A stretch of DNA of 64,000 nucleotides. Origin: Rheinheimera sp. EpRS3. GTDB taxonomy: Bacteria; Pseudomonadota; Gammaproteobacteria; Enterobacterales; Alteromonadaceae. Location: assembly GCF_001513785.1 (NCBI RefSeq), contig NZ_LNQS01000009.1, positions 1 through 64,000 on the forward strand, written 5' to 3'. Within the stretch, counting starts at the first letter, position 1; the number at the start of each line of letters is the position of its first letter. This document shows positions 10,001 through 20,271 of this stretch, one piece after another. The position numbers were made by a program, and so were the translations under genes. A model generated the notes under the pieces. The model was not told the DNA's origin, ran no database searches, and saw only the letters and a program-made list of their open reading frames with translations.

Positions 10001-10897
10001 ATGAAGCATCAGCAAAGTTCGCTTTATCTGGATTTAGACCAATACCAGCTGCACCTACGCCGCTTGTTGCCGATGCAGCAAGGTATAGCACCGGTATTAA
10101 TGCTGCACGGTGCTATTGAAAACGGCCGTATTTTTTACAGCCAGTCGGGTAAGGGACTGGGTTGTTATCTGGCCGATAACGGCTTTATGGTGTACTGCGC
10201 TGATTTTGCCGGCCGTGGTTTATCAAAGCCACATGTGTCAGAAGGTTTTGTCCAAAGCCAGCAGCAAATGATCACCTGCGATATTCCGGCGTTAATTGAA
10301 CATGTGTACCAGTTACATCAACAAAAAGTTATCCTGATTGCCCACTCGTGGGGCGGTGTAGTTGCCGCTGCCAGCCTTGCGCGTTTTCCGCAGCTTACGG
10401 CCAAAGTGGCCGCTAAGGTGTGTTTTGGCAGTAAAAGGGTTATCAGCATACAAAGCCTGGAGCGCAAGCTGAAAATTAACCTGATCTGGAATAAGCTGGC
10501 ACCCTGGTTGAGTAAAAAGTACGGTTATTTTCCGGCGCGAAAATGGCGCTTAGGTGCTGATGATGAACCGCAGAAGTTTTTGCAGGACACCGTACGCTGG
10601 ATTGAAGGTGCAGCCTTTACTGATTTAACTGATCAGTTTGATTATGGCCACAGCTGTAAAACAACGCAGTGGCCACCGGTGTGGCACTTTGCCGGCCAAA
10701 ATGACCGCTTGCTGGGCCATCCGCATGATGTAAAAGCCTTTATTGCTGAAACTGCACCGCAGGCACGGTTTAGTTTACTGGGCCGTGCTACGGGCTATCA
10801 GCAGGATTATGACCACATTTCTATGCTGACACACCCCAGCGCAGTGCAGGATCATTTTGCCCAGTTACGTGACTGGTTGCTTAAGCTGGAGTGTTAA
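10001..10897 (+). CDS. Alpha/beta-fold hydrolase of unknown substrate
   Basis: This is a 298-residue cytoplasmic hydrolase with no signal peptide. The HG oxyanion motif is in LMLHGAIENG, the nucleophile elbow is AHSWGG (Ser116), the acid is probably Asp in AGQNDRLL, and the histidine is in DYDHISM. It starts two bases after serB and is probably co-transcribed with it, although no link to serine synthesis is evident. It could be an esterase, lipase or thioesterase. Its last 33 bases overlap the convergent PilZ gene. Confidence 0.82.
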   Translation: MKHQQSSLYLDLDQYQLHLRRLLPMQQGIAPVLMLHGAIENGRIFYSQSGKGLGCYLADNGFMVYCADFAGRGLSKPHVSEGFVQSQQQMITCDIPALIEHVYQLHQQKVILIAHSWGGVVAAASLARFPQLTAKVAAKVCFGSKRVISIQSLERKLKINLIWNKLAPWLSKKYGYFPARKWRLGADDEPQKFLQDTVRWIEGAAFTDLTDQFDYGHSCKTTQWPPVWHFAGQNDRLLGHPHDVKAFIAETAPQARFSLLGRATGYQQDYDHISMLTHPSAVQDHFAQLRDWLLKLEC

Positions 10898-13387
10898 CTT
10901 CTGTTGCTGTTGTACTTTATTGCTAACAGGATTTACCGCAGCACCATAACGCCAGGGCACTTCCTCTGAAATATCAATTACATCTATTACGCCTGCCACA
11001 CTCCATAACTCTTCTTCCAACTGTTTGGCTTTATGAATGGCGTAGGTGCTTATGTAGTTCATTTCAGCTGCAATATAATCGGTGTCAGGCCTGCCGGTGC
11101 GTGATAACGTCAGGCGAAAACAAAACAGGCTACCTTGTTGCAGCGCATCCAGCACAAATTGCTGTTTTTTCTGCTCGGAGCTGAATTCATAATCATAGCG
11201 ACAGTCTGGTTCAATATTCCCAGCAGTGATATCGGCTGGCAGAGCGATAAAAAGCTCGTAGTTTCTGGCGTTGTCAAAGCGCTTCATCTGTTTTAGCTGT
11301 TGCGCAAATTGCAGGCTGGCAGCGTTATTGCGCAGGATCATATTCAAATCAATACCATTATTATGCTGCTGTTGTAAATTCAGCAGCTGATAAAGGCTGT
11401 TGCTGTCGCTGGTTTTAGCTACGGTATTAATTTCATAGCGAATACCTTTGCGGTGTAAAAACAGCGCAAAGCTATTTTGAGAGTTCAGGTACATATTGCG
11501 TAAGGCATTAGCCAGGCCGGGATATTTAGGGCTTTCTTCTGCCGGTGTCAGTTTGGCACGGTTGCTTTGGATCAATTGCTGAAAAAACAAACGCCCGACG
11601 TGAGGCTCATCTGTCTCAGCTGCGCGCAGATTCATAATCGTGTGGCTTTTGCTTACAGCCATGACTTCATACGGCAGTTCACTGAGGCTGTGGCGGTTGC
11701 TGATCTTTTGCATATCAGGCAGGCGTAACCGCAGAATATCGCCTTTATTAAACCTTACCGGCAAGGCTGTTTCTAACTGCAAGCCTTTTGATGAAAAATC
11801 CCTGCTGTGACCACTTAGTTCGGTCTGGCTTTGTGGATCTTTTACCATTACCGCGGTTTTATACAGATAGCGGGACTCTGAGCGCAGGTTAACATATTGC
11901 ACCGGTATGGCTTCGCAGGAGGCAATGCCGGGGCGTTTTTTATGACCAAACTGGGCCAGCAGCTTAAGTTGTTGCTGGTTCACTTCATAACTCTGATACC
12001 AGAAGGTGCTGTCGGTGCTGCTGATATCAGTCAGGTTAACAATATAACGTAAATCCTGCAGCAGGCCTTTTATCAGCGGTACTTGTGATGCAGGCTTTTT
12101 AACCGCGTATTGCTCAGGCACTGTTGCTGGCATTTCGGCCATAGTTGCAGCTGTGCGCAGCAAGTTGCAGTGCAATACCCGCCAACTGGGTTTGCTGGCA
12201 CCAAAGCCAAGAAATAACTCTTTTAGCTGCTCAGAAGCCGCCAGCTCTTCACTGGTTGCAGAATAGAAAAACAATTTCCCTTTCGCCGCATGGGTAAAGC
12301 AGTACAGAATTGTTGATTTTTCGTCACTACTTTGCTGCAGCAGCTGCTTCAGCCGTTTTACTGATAGCAGACTGTCAAAAATAGCCTGATGTTGCTCATC
12401 CAGAAAATAATGCCAGATAGCCCGGTTGTATTCAGTTGTCAGGGCAAACATCGGCATGGGTTGGCCGTCTTTTACTGCAATAAATACTGGCAGGCTGCTA
12501 AGGCGCGGCAGATAAAACTGCTCATAGCCTTTGGTACGCATGCTATGGCATACGCTGTCGAGGTTTACTTTATAGCGGCGTTTGTTGCCGGTGATAAACT
12601 TCTGCAAAAAGTCAGCAAACTGCTGCTCATTGTCATTTTGCAAGCGTTGCAGGCGCAAATAGTGGTTCTGGCCCTGTGACTCAGTATCAACCACTTTATA
12701 GATTACACCGTCTGACAGGCCGAGCATAAACTCCTGCTCCAGGCCGGTAAAATAGAGTTTTAGTTCGGCACCGACATTAGCCTTTACCGGTTTGGTTAAT
12801 TTGACCTTGCAGCCGGATACCGATAAGTCTGAGGTGCTGGCCGTCATACGCTGTTTATTCAGCTCTATTTCCACTTCAATGGCATAATTCATCCGCTCAT
12901 CGCGGCGTGTGGTATAGCTGCCAAAGGAAATTATATCGGCCACTTGAGGTGGCAAATTGTCCTCTTCGTCATGATTTTTAATACTTGACGACTGCTGCAG
13001 AGCATTTTTTACCCGCTCTTCGGTTTCTTTACGGTGCATTACACGAAAGTTGTTTTCGGTATTACGCACTTCTTCATACAAACCAAGTGTGTAACCGCCA
13101 TATTGTTTCAGGCCGTTTTCAAACACCTTAATGGCGTTATTATCCATATAGTGAGTTTTGCCTTTATATTCATAAGGTTTAACATCACCATCCACATGGC
13201 CACGTAAATCAATAAAGTAATTACAGGGCTGAGCCATGCGTTTCAGTTCCATTTTTAACAGGAACTGTTTGGATTTAGGAATATCGGACGTTAATAAACC
13301 GAACACCTGATCAAAGTCAGCTGAGTTCAGTAAGCTTTTCATACGGTCAATAACGCCGACGTATTCCTGTAAATCTTCTGCTGTCAT
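10865..13387 (-). CDS. Large protein with two PilZ domains (candidate cyclic-di-GMP receptor)
   Basis: An 840-residue protein with no obvious membrane segment. It has two PilZ signatures, each with both c-di-GMP-binding elements: R161xxxR165 with D187xSxxG192, and R502xxxR506 with D530xSxxG535. About 150 N-terminal residues are alpha-helical in character and unassigned. The region between the PilZ domains (about 260-495) and the last 270 residues are also unrecognised. PilZ domains bind cyclic-di-GMP and change partner activity; the output here is unknown. It is transcribed away from radA and overlaps the hydrolase gene by 33 bases at its 3' end. Confidence 0.85.
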   Translation of the reverse strand: MTAEDLQEYVGVIDRMKSLLNSADFDQVFGLLTSDIPKSKQFLLKMELKRMAQPCNYFIDLRGHVDGDVKPYEYKGKTHYMDNNAIKVFENGLKQYGGYTLGLYEEVRNTENNFRVMHRKETEERVKNALQQSSSIKNHDEEDNLPPQVADIISFGSYTTRRDERMNYAIEVEIELNKQRMTASTSDLSVSGCKVKLTKPVKANVGAELKLYFTGLEQEFMLGLSDGVIYKVVDTESQGQNHYLRLQRLQNDNEQQFADFLQKFITGNKRRYKVNLDSVCHSMRTKGYEQFYLPRLSSLPVFIAVKDGQPMPMFALTTEYNRAIWHYFLDEQHQAIFDSLLSVKRLKQLLQQSSDEKSTILYCFTHAAKGKLFFYSATSEELAASEQLKELFLGFGASKPSWRVLHCNLLRTAATMAEMPATVPEQYAVKKPASQVPLIKGLLQDLRYIVNLTDISSTDSTFWYQSYEVNQQQLKLLAQFGHKKRPGIASCEAIPVQYVNLRSESRYLYKTAVMVKDPQSQTELSGHSRDFSSKGLQLETALPVRFNKGDILRLRLPDMQKISNRHSLSELPYEVMAVSKSHTIMNLRAAETDEPHVGRLFFQQLIQSNRAKLTPAEESPKYPGLANALRNMYLNSQNSFALFLHRKGIRYEINTVAKTSDSNSLYQLLNLQQQHNNGIDLNMILRNNAASLQFAQQLKQMKRFDNARNYELFIALPADITAGNIEPDCRYDYEFSSEQKKQQFVLDALQQGSLFCFRLTLSRTGRPDTDYIAAEMNYISTYAIHKAKQLEEELWSVAGVIDVIDISEEVPWRYGAAVNPVSNKVQQQQKLTLQLKQPVT

Positions 13388-13507
13388 AATTCAGTCAGGT
13401 TAAATGCCATAATACCGGCACCTTGGGGTTATAATCTGTAGTACGCTACGTTGTTACAAATTGAAAAGCAATATCCATGCCTTTCATTTAGCTTGAGAAA
13501 ATAAATT

Positions 13508-14869
13508 ATGGCAAAAGTAAAAACCGCTTACGTCTGCAGTGACTGCGGCGCTGACTTTGTGCGCTGGCAAGGCCAGTGTACGGAATGTGGAGCCTGGAAT
13601 ACCGTTAGTGAAGTACGTTTAGGTACCGCCAGCAGTAAAAATACCCGTTTTGAAGGTTATGCCGGTGCCGCGGTGGCAAAAGTGGTACGGCTGGATGAAG
13701 TAGACTTACAGGACGTGCCGCGCTTTAGCAGTGGCTTTGCTGAGTTTGACCGTGTACTGGGCGGCGGCATAGTACCTGGCTCGGCTATTTTGATTGGTGG
13801 CCATCCCGGCGCAGGTAAAAGTACCTTATTACTGCAAATTATGTGTGGCCTGGCACAACAGGGCGGTGCACTTTATGTAACAGGTGAAGAGTCATTGCAA
13901 CAGGTAGCCATGCGGGCGCAGCGTTTGGGTTTGCCAACCAATGCATTGAAAATGCTGGCCGAAACTAATGTGGAAACCATTTGCCTGCTGGCGCAGCAGG
14001 AAAAACCGCGCATTATGGTTATTGACTCGATTCAGGTAATGCATCTGGCCGATATTCAGTCGGCACCTGGCAGTGTGTCACAGGTGCGTGAAAGTGCGGC
14101 CTTTTTAACCCGTTTTGCCAAGCAGTACCATATCGCCATTATTATGGTTGGCCATGTTACTAAAGACGGCTCGCTGGCCGGCCCTAAAGTGCTGGAGCAC
14201 TGCATTGATTGCTCGGTGATGCTCGATGGTGACAGTGATAACCGTTACCGCACCATGCGTGGCAATAAAAACCGCTTTGGCCCGGTAAATGAGCTTGGCG
14301 TATTTGCTATGACAGGCCAGGGCATGAAAGAGGTAAAAAACCCGTCAGCTATATTTTTAACCCGTGGCAAGGAAGACCAATCCGGTAGTATTGTTATGGT
14401 ACTGTGGGAAGGCACGCGGCCGCTGCTGGTAGAAATACAAGGGCTGGTAGATTATTCACCATTGAACAACCCACGCCGGGTAACACTGGGGATGGAGCAA
14501 AACCGGATATCGATGCTACTGGCTGTTATGCACCGCCACGCAGGCATACAAATGGCTGATCAGGATGTGTTTGTCAACGTGGTAGGCGGCGTTAAGGTAA
14601 ACGAAACCAGCGCCGATTTAGCCACACTGCTGGCGTTGGTGTCGAGTTTTCGTGATAAGCCATTGCCAAACGATTTAGTAGTGTTTGGTGAGGTAGGGCT
14701 GGCAGGTGAAATAAGACCGGTGCCAAGTGGCCAGGAACGGTTACGTGAGGCCGCCAAACATGGTTTTAAGCGGGCTATTGTACCGCAGGCAAATTGCCCG
14801 AAAGAGCCTATTGCTGGTATGGAAGTAATAGGGGTTAGTAAACTGGCTGAAGCATTAGAGGCTATTTAG
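13508..14869 (+). CDS. radA: DNA repair protein RadA
   Basis: RadA (Sms) promotes branch migration of recombination intermediates. It has 453 residues. The N-terminal zinc finger is CSDC followed by CTEC (Cys10, 13, 23, 26). Walker A is GGHPGAGKST (97-106), the RadA-specific KNRFGP motif is present, and the C-terminal Lon-like domain contains GEVGLAGEIRP. serB lies nearby as in E. coli, but here two genes separate them. Confidence 0.97.
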   Translation: MAKVKTAYVCSDCGADFVRWQGQCTECGAWNTVSEVRLGTASSKNTRFEGYAGAAVAKVVRLDEVDLQDVPRFSSGFAEFDRVLGGGIVPGSAILIGGHPGAGKSTLLLQIMCGLAQQGGALYVTGEESLQQVAMRAQRLGLPTNALKMLAETNVETICLLAQQEKPRIMVIDSIQVMHLADIQSAPGSVSQVRESAAFLTRFAKQYHIAIIMVGHVTKDGSLAGPKVLEHCIDCSVMLDGDSDNRYRTMRGNKNRFGPVNELGVFAMTGQGMKEVKNPSAIFLTRGKEDQSGSIVMVLWEGTRPLLVEIQGLVDYSPLNNPRRVTLGMEQNRISMLLAVMHRHAGIQMADQDVFVNVVGGVKVNETSADLATLLALVSSFRDKPLPNDLVVFGEVGLAGEIRPVPSGQERLREAAKHGFKRAIVPQANCPKEPIAGMEVIGVSKLAEALEAI

Positions 14870-14875
14870 CGCTAA

Positions 14876-14900
14876 TAAAAAGCCCCGCTTTGGCGGGGCT
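14876..14900 (-). terminator. Terminator of bamD, possibly shared with radA
   Basis: AGCCCCGC and GCGGGGCT (14881-14900) form a perfect 8-bp stem with a short loop. Read on the minus strand it is followed by TTTTTATTA, a good terminator for bamD. On the + strand the T run is interrupted (GTCTGGTTT), so it is weaker for radA. Confidence 0.8.
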
Positions 14901-14907
14901 GTCTGGT

Positions 14908-15657
14908 TTAAAACTTGGTGTTTTGCGGGAAGTTAAGCTTTAACACCTGGTAGGTGTCTTCTTTTAGCTTGCTCAGCCCCAGTTTGTCGTAGCTTTCTAC
15001 CATAACTTCAAGCGCCTGCTCAACTAATGGCGAGTCGCGGTAAAACTCAACAATATATTTGCCGCGGTTAGCTGCAGCCAGATAAGCACCACGGCGCATA
15101 TAGTAATCCGCCACCAGCAGTTCATGCCGGGCCAGCGCATCTTTAATGCTTAACATGCGTTTTTTCGCTTCAGCAGCGTACTTGCTGTCAGGAAAGCTGC
15201 TGACCAGTAATTTAAAATCATCAAACGCCTGGCGGGTGCTGGCCAAATCACGGTCTGCACGGTCAATACCCAACATATTATGCAGCGCATTTTCGTCGGC
15301 TTTCGTATTGCTTAGGCCTCGCATGTAATATACGTAGTCCAGCTCAGGATGGTTCGGGTTCAGGCGGATAAAACGGTCAATGCCGGCCAGTGCTTTTTGT
15401 ACATCGCCAGCCTGATAATGAGCATAGATCAAATCCAGCTGTACCTGTCTGGCCAAAGGCCCGAACGGGTAACGGCTTTCTACGGCCATTAACAGCTCAA
15501 TAGCGCGGTTGTACAAGCCGTTATCTAATACTTCTTTGGCTTGCTGATACATGGTTTGCGCGGTTTGTGTATTACTGGTATCCGCTTCCTTCGGTTTACC
15601 GGCACAAGCCGTAAGGGTTAATGCCAGTAAAGAAATCAGTAAAAAATTCGCTTTCAT
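14908..15657 (-). CDS. bamD: Outer membrane assembly lipoprotein BamD
   Basis: BamD is an essential lipoprotein of the BAM complex, which inserts beta-barrel proteins into the outer membrane. The 249-residue protein (E. coli 245) has a lipoprotein signal ending LTLTAC (Cys18). TPR-type helices follow, including QQAKEVLDNGLYNRAIELL and ALAGIDRFIRLNPNHPELDYVYYMRGL. It is divergent from rluD, as in E. coli. Confidence 0.96.
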   Translation of the reverse strand: MKANFLLISLLALTLTACAGKPKEADTSNTQTAQTMYQQAKEVLDNGLYNRAIELLMAVESRYPFGPLARQVQLDLIYAHYQAGDVQKALAGIDRFIRLNPNHPELDYVYYMRGLSNTKADENALHNMLGIDRADRDLASTRQAFDDFKLLVSSFPDSKYAAEAKKRMLSIKDALARHELLVADYYMRRGAYLAAANRGKYIVEFYRDSPLVEQALEVMVESYDKLGLSKLKEDTYQVLKLNFPQNTKF

Positions 15658-15780
15658 TTAAAAATCCGTTACTACTTGAGCTAAATGGCTGTCTAGTCTG
15701 ACGTAAAATCGCTAAAATACACACTATTGCGATTCTACCCCAGACCTGCCGGGGTTGCACACAGGATAACTGCTTCCGTT

Positions 15781-16755
15781 ATGACAAAACAGCTAAAACT
15801 TTCAGAAATTGTACCAGAGCATCTTTTCGGTAAACGCTTAGATCAGGTTCTGGCCGAAATGTTCCCTGATTATTCACGATCCAGAATAAAAGAGTGGATC
15901 CTGGCGGATGCAGTTAAGGTTAATGGTACCATGCAAAACCGGCCAAGGGAGAAACTCCTCGGCGGTGAGCAAATTGATATTCTGGCTGAGCTGCCTGAAG
16001 ATCAGCGTTTTGAAGCCGAAGCCATAGAGTTAAATATCGTCTATGAGGACGAGCATATCCTGGTGATCAATAAGCCCGCCGGGTTGGTTGTGCACCCTGG
16101 CGCCGGCAATGCCGATGGCACTTTGCTGAATGCTTTATTACACCACTGTCCGGGGATAGGTGAAGTGCCAAGGGCTGGTATTATTCACCGTTTGGATAAA
16201 GACACGACCGGTTTAATGGTGGTAGCAAAAACCATCCCGGCGCAAACTCATTTGGTAGAGGCGATGCAGGCGCGGGAAATTACCCGTGAATACGAAGCCG
16301 TATGCCATGGCGCCATGACCGGTGGCGGTACTATTGACGAACCGATAGGCCGTCACCCAACCAAACGCACCCATATGGCGGTAAGCCAGTCAGGTAAGCC
16401 AGCAACCACTCATTTTCGCGTAATGGAAAAATACCGGGCTCACACCCGTTTGCGTTTGCGGCTTGAAACCGGCCGCACGCATCAAATTCGTGTGCATATG
16501 ACTTATGTTAACCATCCGCTGGTAGGCGATCCTGTGTATGCCGGCCGGCCGCGGCCACCGCGTAAGGCGGATGAGCAATTACTGACTATTCTGCGTAACT
16601 TTAGGCGCCAGGCCTTACATGCCGCCATGTTGCGTTTAGCTCATCCAATTACGCTGGAGATTCTGGAATGGCATGCGCCTATTCCGGATGACATGGTGCA
16701 GCTAACTGCAGCGCTACGGGCCGATACGGCAGAACATGGCCTGGATTATGTCTGA
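15781..16755 (+). CDS. rluD: 23S rRNA pseudouridine synthase D
   Basis: RluD makes pseudouridines 1911, 1915 and 1917 in helix 69 of 23S rRNA. From ATG 15781 the protein has 324 residues (E. coli 326); an 18-codon upstream extension of the frame is not needed. An S4-like domain (GKRLDQVLAEMFPDYSRSRIK) is followed by the catalytic HRLDKDTTGLMVVAK and the conserved GRTHQIRVHM. It overlaps pgeF by 8 bases. Confidence 0.97.
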   Translation: MTKQLKLSEIVPEHLFGKRLDQVLAEMFPDYSRSRIKEWILADAVKVNGTMQNRPREKLLGGEQIDILAELPEDQRFEAEAIELNIVYEDEHILVINKPAGLVVHPGAGNADGTLLNALLHHCPGIGEVPRAGIIHRLDKDTTGLMVVAKTIPAQTHLVEAMQAREITREYEAVCHGAMTGGGTIDEPIGRHPTKRTHMAVSQSGKPATTHFRVMEKYRAHTRLRLRLETGRTHQIRVHMTYVNHPLVGDPVYAGRPRPPRKADEQLLTILRNFRRQALHAAMLRLAHPITLEILEWHAPIPDDMVQLTAALRADTAEHGLDYV

Positions 16756-17482
16756 CAACCCGCTGTTACTGCCTGACTGGCCAGCCCCGGCCAATGTGCG
16801 GGCAGTATGCAGCACCCGTAACGGCGGTTGCTCAACCGGCGTGTATGCCAGTTTAAATCTTGGCAATCATGTGGCAGATAATGCTGAGCTAGTTGCTGAA
16901 AACCGGCGTCTTTACCAACGGCTGGCTCAGATGCCGGCAGCGCCGGTCTGGTTAAATCAGGTGCATGGCACTGCTGTGTCTGTACTGACAAAGGCGTCTA
17001 TTGCGGATACCGCCGATGCAAGCGTAACCTGCAAGCCCGGTGTTGTGGCCACCGTAATGACAGCAGATTGCCTGCCGTTGTTATTGTGTGATAAAGCCGG
17101 TACTCAGGTGGCGGCAGTGCATGCTGGCTGGCGCGGTTTGTGTGACGGCGTGATAGAAGCCACACTGGCGCACTTTGCCAAACCTGCTGAAGTACTGGTA
17201 TATCTTGGCCCGGCTATCAGCCAAAGTGCATTTGAAGTGGGGCCTGAGGTACGTGCCGCTTTTATTAACCACAGTGCACAGGCGGAGCTGGCCTTTATCA
17301 GCGGCCACAGTAATAAGTGGCAGGCGGATTTATATCTGCTGGCAAAACAGCGCCTGCAAGCCTGTGGGGTGCAACATATTTATGGTGGCCAGTACTGCAC
17401 TTATCAGCAAAATGAGTTGTTTTTTTCCTACCGGCGTGATGGCCAAACCGGGCGCATGGCCAGTTCAATCTGGTTAGCCTGA
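16748..17482 (+). CDS. pgeF: Peptidoglycan editing factor PgeF (YfiH, laccase-domain family)
   Basis: This 244-residue protein is closely similar to E. coli YfiH, which removes wrongly built cell-wall precursors carrying L-serine. Conserved stretches include TRNGG, WLNQVHG, VMTADCLPLLL (Cys and His metal ligands), AAVHAGWRGL and RRDGQTGRMAS. ATG 16748 inside the end of rluD gives the expected length; ATG 16736 would add four residues. Older annotations call the family polyphenol oxidase. Confidence 0.93.
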   Translation: MSDNPLLLPDWPAPANVRAVCSTRNGGCSTGVYASLNLGNHVADNAELVAENRRLYQRLAQMPAAPVWLNQVHGTAVSVLTKASIADTADASVTCKPGVVATVMTADCLPLLLCDKAGTQVAAVHAGWRGLCDGVIEATLAHFAKPAEVLVYLGPAISQSAFEVGPEVRAAFINHSAQAELAFISGHSNKWQADLYLLAKQRLQACGVQHIYGGQYCTYQQNELFFSYRRDGQTGRMASSIWLA

Positions 17483-17510
17483 TCTAAGTCAAATTTTTGA
17501 CGTTTTTCTG

Positions 17511-17537
17511 CTTGAATTTGCAGCAACAACGCCCAAT
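17511..17537 (+). promoter_or_regulatory. Sigma-32 (heat-shock) promoter of clpB
   Basis: CTTGAAT (17511-17517) matches the sigma-32 -35 consensus CTTGAAA. After 13-14 bases comes GCCCAAT (17531-17537), similar to the -10 consensus CCCCAT. Placement about 40 bases before clpB is as expected for this classic heat-shock gene. A strong AGGAG ribosome site is at 17565-17569. Confidence 0.82.
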
Positions 17538-17575
17538 CTTATAACGCAACAGTGTTGTGCTTGTAGGAGCCAGAA

Positions 17576-20155
17576 ATGCGTCTTGAAAAATTTACCAGTA
17601 AGTTCCAGGAAGCGATAGCCGATGCGCAGTCGCTGGCGCTTGGCCGCGATCAGCAGTTTATCGAGCCGGTGCACCTGATGTTTGCCCTGTTAAATCAGGA
17701 AGGCGGCACAGTGCGTGAGCTGTTAAACAAACTGGCGATTAATTTTAATGAATTGCGATCTAAGGTTAGTCAGTCGATAGACAAGTTACCGCGGGTTGAA
17801 GGCGAGGGCGCTAACCTGCAGCTATCGTCTGCCACTGCACAGTTGCTGCAGCAGTGCGATAAGCTGGCACAAAAACGCAAAGATCAGTTTATTTCCAGCG
17901 AGCTGTTCGTGTTAGCGGCGACGGAAGATAAATCTGATCTGGGTAAAATTTTACGCTTAATCGGCGTAAGCAAAGAAAATGTAGAAACGGCCATTACTCA
18001 AATGCGCGGCGGCCAGAAAGTCGACGATGTGAATGCCGAAGATACCCGCCAGGCATTAACTAAATACACGGTAGATTTAACCGCCCGGGCCGAGGCAGGT
18101 AAACTAGACCCGGTAATAGGCCGGGATGAAGAAATTCGTCGCTGCATTCAGGTATTACAGCGGCGCACTAAAAATAACCCGGTCTTAATTGGCGAGCCTG
18201 GCGTAGGTAAAACCGCTATCGTTGAAGGGTTAGCGCTGCGTATTATCAATAAAGAAGTGCCTGAAGGCTTAAAAAATAAGCGGGTGCTGTCGCTGGATAT
18301 GGGGTCTTTATTAGCTGGCGCCAAATACCGTGGTGAGTTTGAAGAGCGGCTAAAAGCGGTGCTGAATGAGCTGGCTAAAGAAGAAGGCCAGGTGATTCTG
18401 TTTATTGATGAAATTCATACTATGGTTGGCGCCGGTAAGGCAGAAGGTGCGATGGATGCCGGTAATATGTTAAAACCGGCACTGGCGCGCGGCGAGCTGC
18501 ACTGCTTGGGCGCTACCACTTTGGATGAATATCGCAAGTACATCGAAAAAGATGCGGCACTGGAGCGGCGTTTTCAAAAAGTGTTAGTAGAAGAGCCGTC
18601 GGTGGAAGACACCATAGCTATTTTACGGGGCTTAAAAGAACGTTATGAAATTCACCACGCGGTGGAAATTACCGACCCGGCGATAGTGGCGGCGGCTACC
18701 TTGTCACACCGTTATGTGTCAGACCGGCAATTACCGGATAAAGCTATCGACTTAATTGACGAAGCGGCATCCAGCATCCGTATGCAAATGGACTCTAAAC
18801 CAGAAGAGCTGGACCGGCTGGAGCGGCGTATTATTCAGTTAAAACTGGAAGACAATGCGCTGGCAAAAGAGTCTGACGAAGGCAGTAAAAAACGCCGGGA
18901 TGCAATTCAGGAGCAAATTGTCGAACTTGATGCCCACTACAACGAGCTGGATGAAGTGTGGGAGTCAGAAAAAGCTGCACTGCAAGGTACGCAAAATATT
19001 AAAACCGAGCTGGAACAAGCCCGGTTAGATTTAGAAGTTGCCCGCCGCGCCAGTGATTTACAGCGTATGTCTGAGTTGCAATACGGCCGCATTCCTGAGC
19101 TGGAGAAAAAGCTCGATTTAGCCTCTCAGGCCGAAATGCACGAAAACACCCTGCTACGTAACAAAGTTACCGAGCAGGAAATTGCAGATGTCTTGTCTAA
19201 AGCCACCGGCATACCGGTTAATAAAATGCTCGAAGGCGAGCGTGACAAGCTGCTGCGTATGGAGCAAGCGCTGCACGAGAAAGTTATCGGCCAGGATGAA
19301 GCGGTAACAGCGGTATCGCATGCTATCCGCCGTTCGCGGGCTGGCTTGGCTGATCCGAATAAACCGATAGGTTCTTTCCTGTTTTTAGGCCCTACCGGCG
19401 TGGGTAAAACCGAGCTGACCAAATCGTTGGCCAATTTTTTGTTCGACAGCCCTGATGCGATGGTGCGTATAGACATGTCAGAGTTTATGGAAAAACATGC
19501 CGTATCACGTTTAGTTGGCGCACCGCCGGGCTATGTCGGCTATGAAGAAGGCGGCTATTTAACCGAGGCAGTGCGGCGTAAACCCTATTCGGTAGTGCTG
19601 CTGGACGAGGTAGAAAAAGCCCATCCGGATGTGTTTAATATTTTGCTGCAGGTGCTGGATGATGGTCGGTTAACCGACAGCCAGGGCCGTACGGTCGATT
19701 TTAAAAACACCGTTATTATTATGACATCGAACCTGGGCTCGGATCTTATTCAGGAGCACTATCGTGAATACAGTTACGGTCAGATGAAAGATATGTTGAT
19801 GGGTGTGCTCAGTAAGCAGTTTCGGCCGGAGTTTTTAAACCGGCTTGATGAGACAGTAGTGTTTCACCCGCTGGATAGTGTGCAAATTCGCAGTATTGCC
19901 AAAATACAGCTGGCGAGGCTGGAGCAAAGACTGGCCGAGCGGCAGTATCGCTTCAGTATTACTGAAGCTGCGCTGGATAAACTGGCAGAAGTCGGCTTTG
20001 ACCCGTTATATGGCGCCAGGCCGCTGAAGCGGGCTATTCAGCAGCATCTGGAAAACCCGCTGGCGCAAGCGTTATTACAAGGCGACGTAGCGCCTGGCAG
20101 TACCATATTGCTGGACCATAACGGTTCGCAATTTATTGTTAGCAGTAAGGTTTAA
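17576..20155 (+). CDS. clpB: ATP-dependent disaggregase ClpB
   Basis: ClpB is a hexameric AAA+ chaperone that extracts proteins from aggregates together with DnaK. It has 859 residues (E. coli 857). In order: N-terminal double Clp domain ([17 protein letters not shown]), NBD1 with Walker A GEPGVGKT, the coiled-coil middle domain (about 410-525), and NBD2 with GPTGVGKT and the pore-loop region [14 protein letters not shown] heat-shock promoter precedes it and a terminator follows. Confidence 0.98.
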   Translation: MRLEKFTSKFQEAIADAQSLALGRDQQFIEPVHLMFALLNQEGGTVRELLNKLAINFNELRSKVSQSIDKLPRVEGEGANLQLSSATAQLLQQCDKLAQKRKDQFISSELFVLAATEDKSDLGKILRLIGVSKENVETAITQMRGGQKVDDVNAEDTRQALTKYTVDLTARAEAGKLDPVIGRDEEIRRCIQVLQRRTKNNPVLIGEPGVGKTAIVEGLALRIINKEVPEGLKNKRVLSLDMGSLLAGAKYRGEFEERLKAVLNELAKEEGQVILFIDEIHTMVGAGKAEGAMDAGNMLKPALARGELHCLGATTLDEYRKYIEKDAALERRFQKVLVEEPSVEDTIAILRGLKERYEIHHAVEITDPAIVAAATLSHRYVSDRQLPDKAIDLIDEAASSIRMQMDSKPEELDRLERRIIQLKLEDNALAKESDEGSKKRRDAIQEQIVELDAHYNELDEVWESEKAALQGTQNIKTELEQARLDLEVARRASDLQRMSELQYGRIPELEKKLDLASQAEMHENTLLRNKVTEQEIADVLSKATGIPVNKMLEGERDKLLRMEQALHEKVIGQDEAVTAVSHAIRRSRAGLADPNKPIGSFLFLGPTGVGKTELTKSLANFLFDSPDAMVRIDMSEFMEKHAVSRLVGAPPGYVGYEEGGYLTEAVRRKPYSVVLLDEVEKAHPDVFNILLQVLDDGRLTDSQGRTVDFKNTVIIMTSNLGSDLIQEHYREYSYGQMKDMLMGVLSKQFRPEFLNRLDETVVFHPLDSVQIRSIAKIQLARLEQRLAERQYRFSITEAALDKLAEVGFDPLYGARPLKRAIQQHLENPLAQALLQGDVAPGSTILLDHNGSQFIVSSKV

Positions 20156-20173
20156 CCTGGTCGTTGCCGGCAG

Positions 20174-20198
20174 AAAGTGACTGCTTCGGCGGTCACTT
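20174..20198 (+). terminator. Terminator of clpB
   Basis: AAAGTGACTGC and GCGGTCACTTT form a stem of about ten pairs around a stable TTCG tetraloop, ending in TTTT. Confidence 0.85.
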
Positions 20199-20271
20199 TT
20201 GCCTTCAGGCTATCCATGTTAAGGTATGTCCCTTATAATCCATTGTAAATCCACAACGTAGAAGTTGCTTT

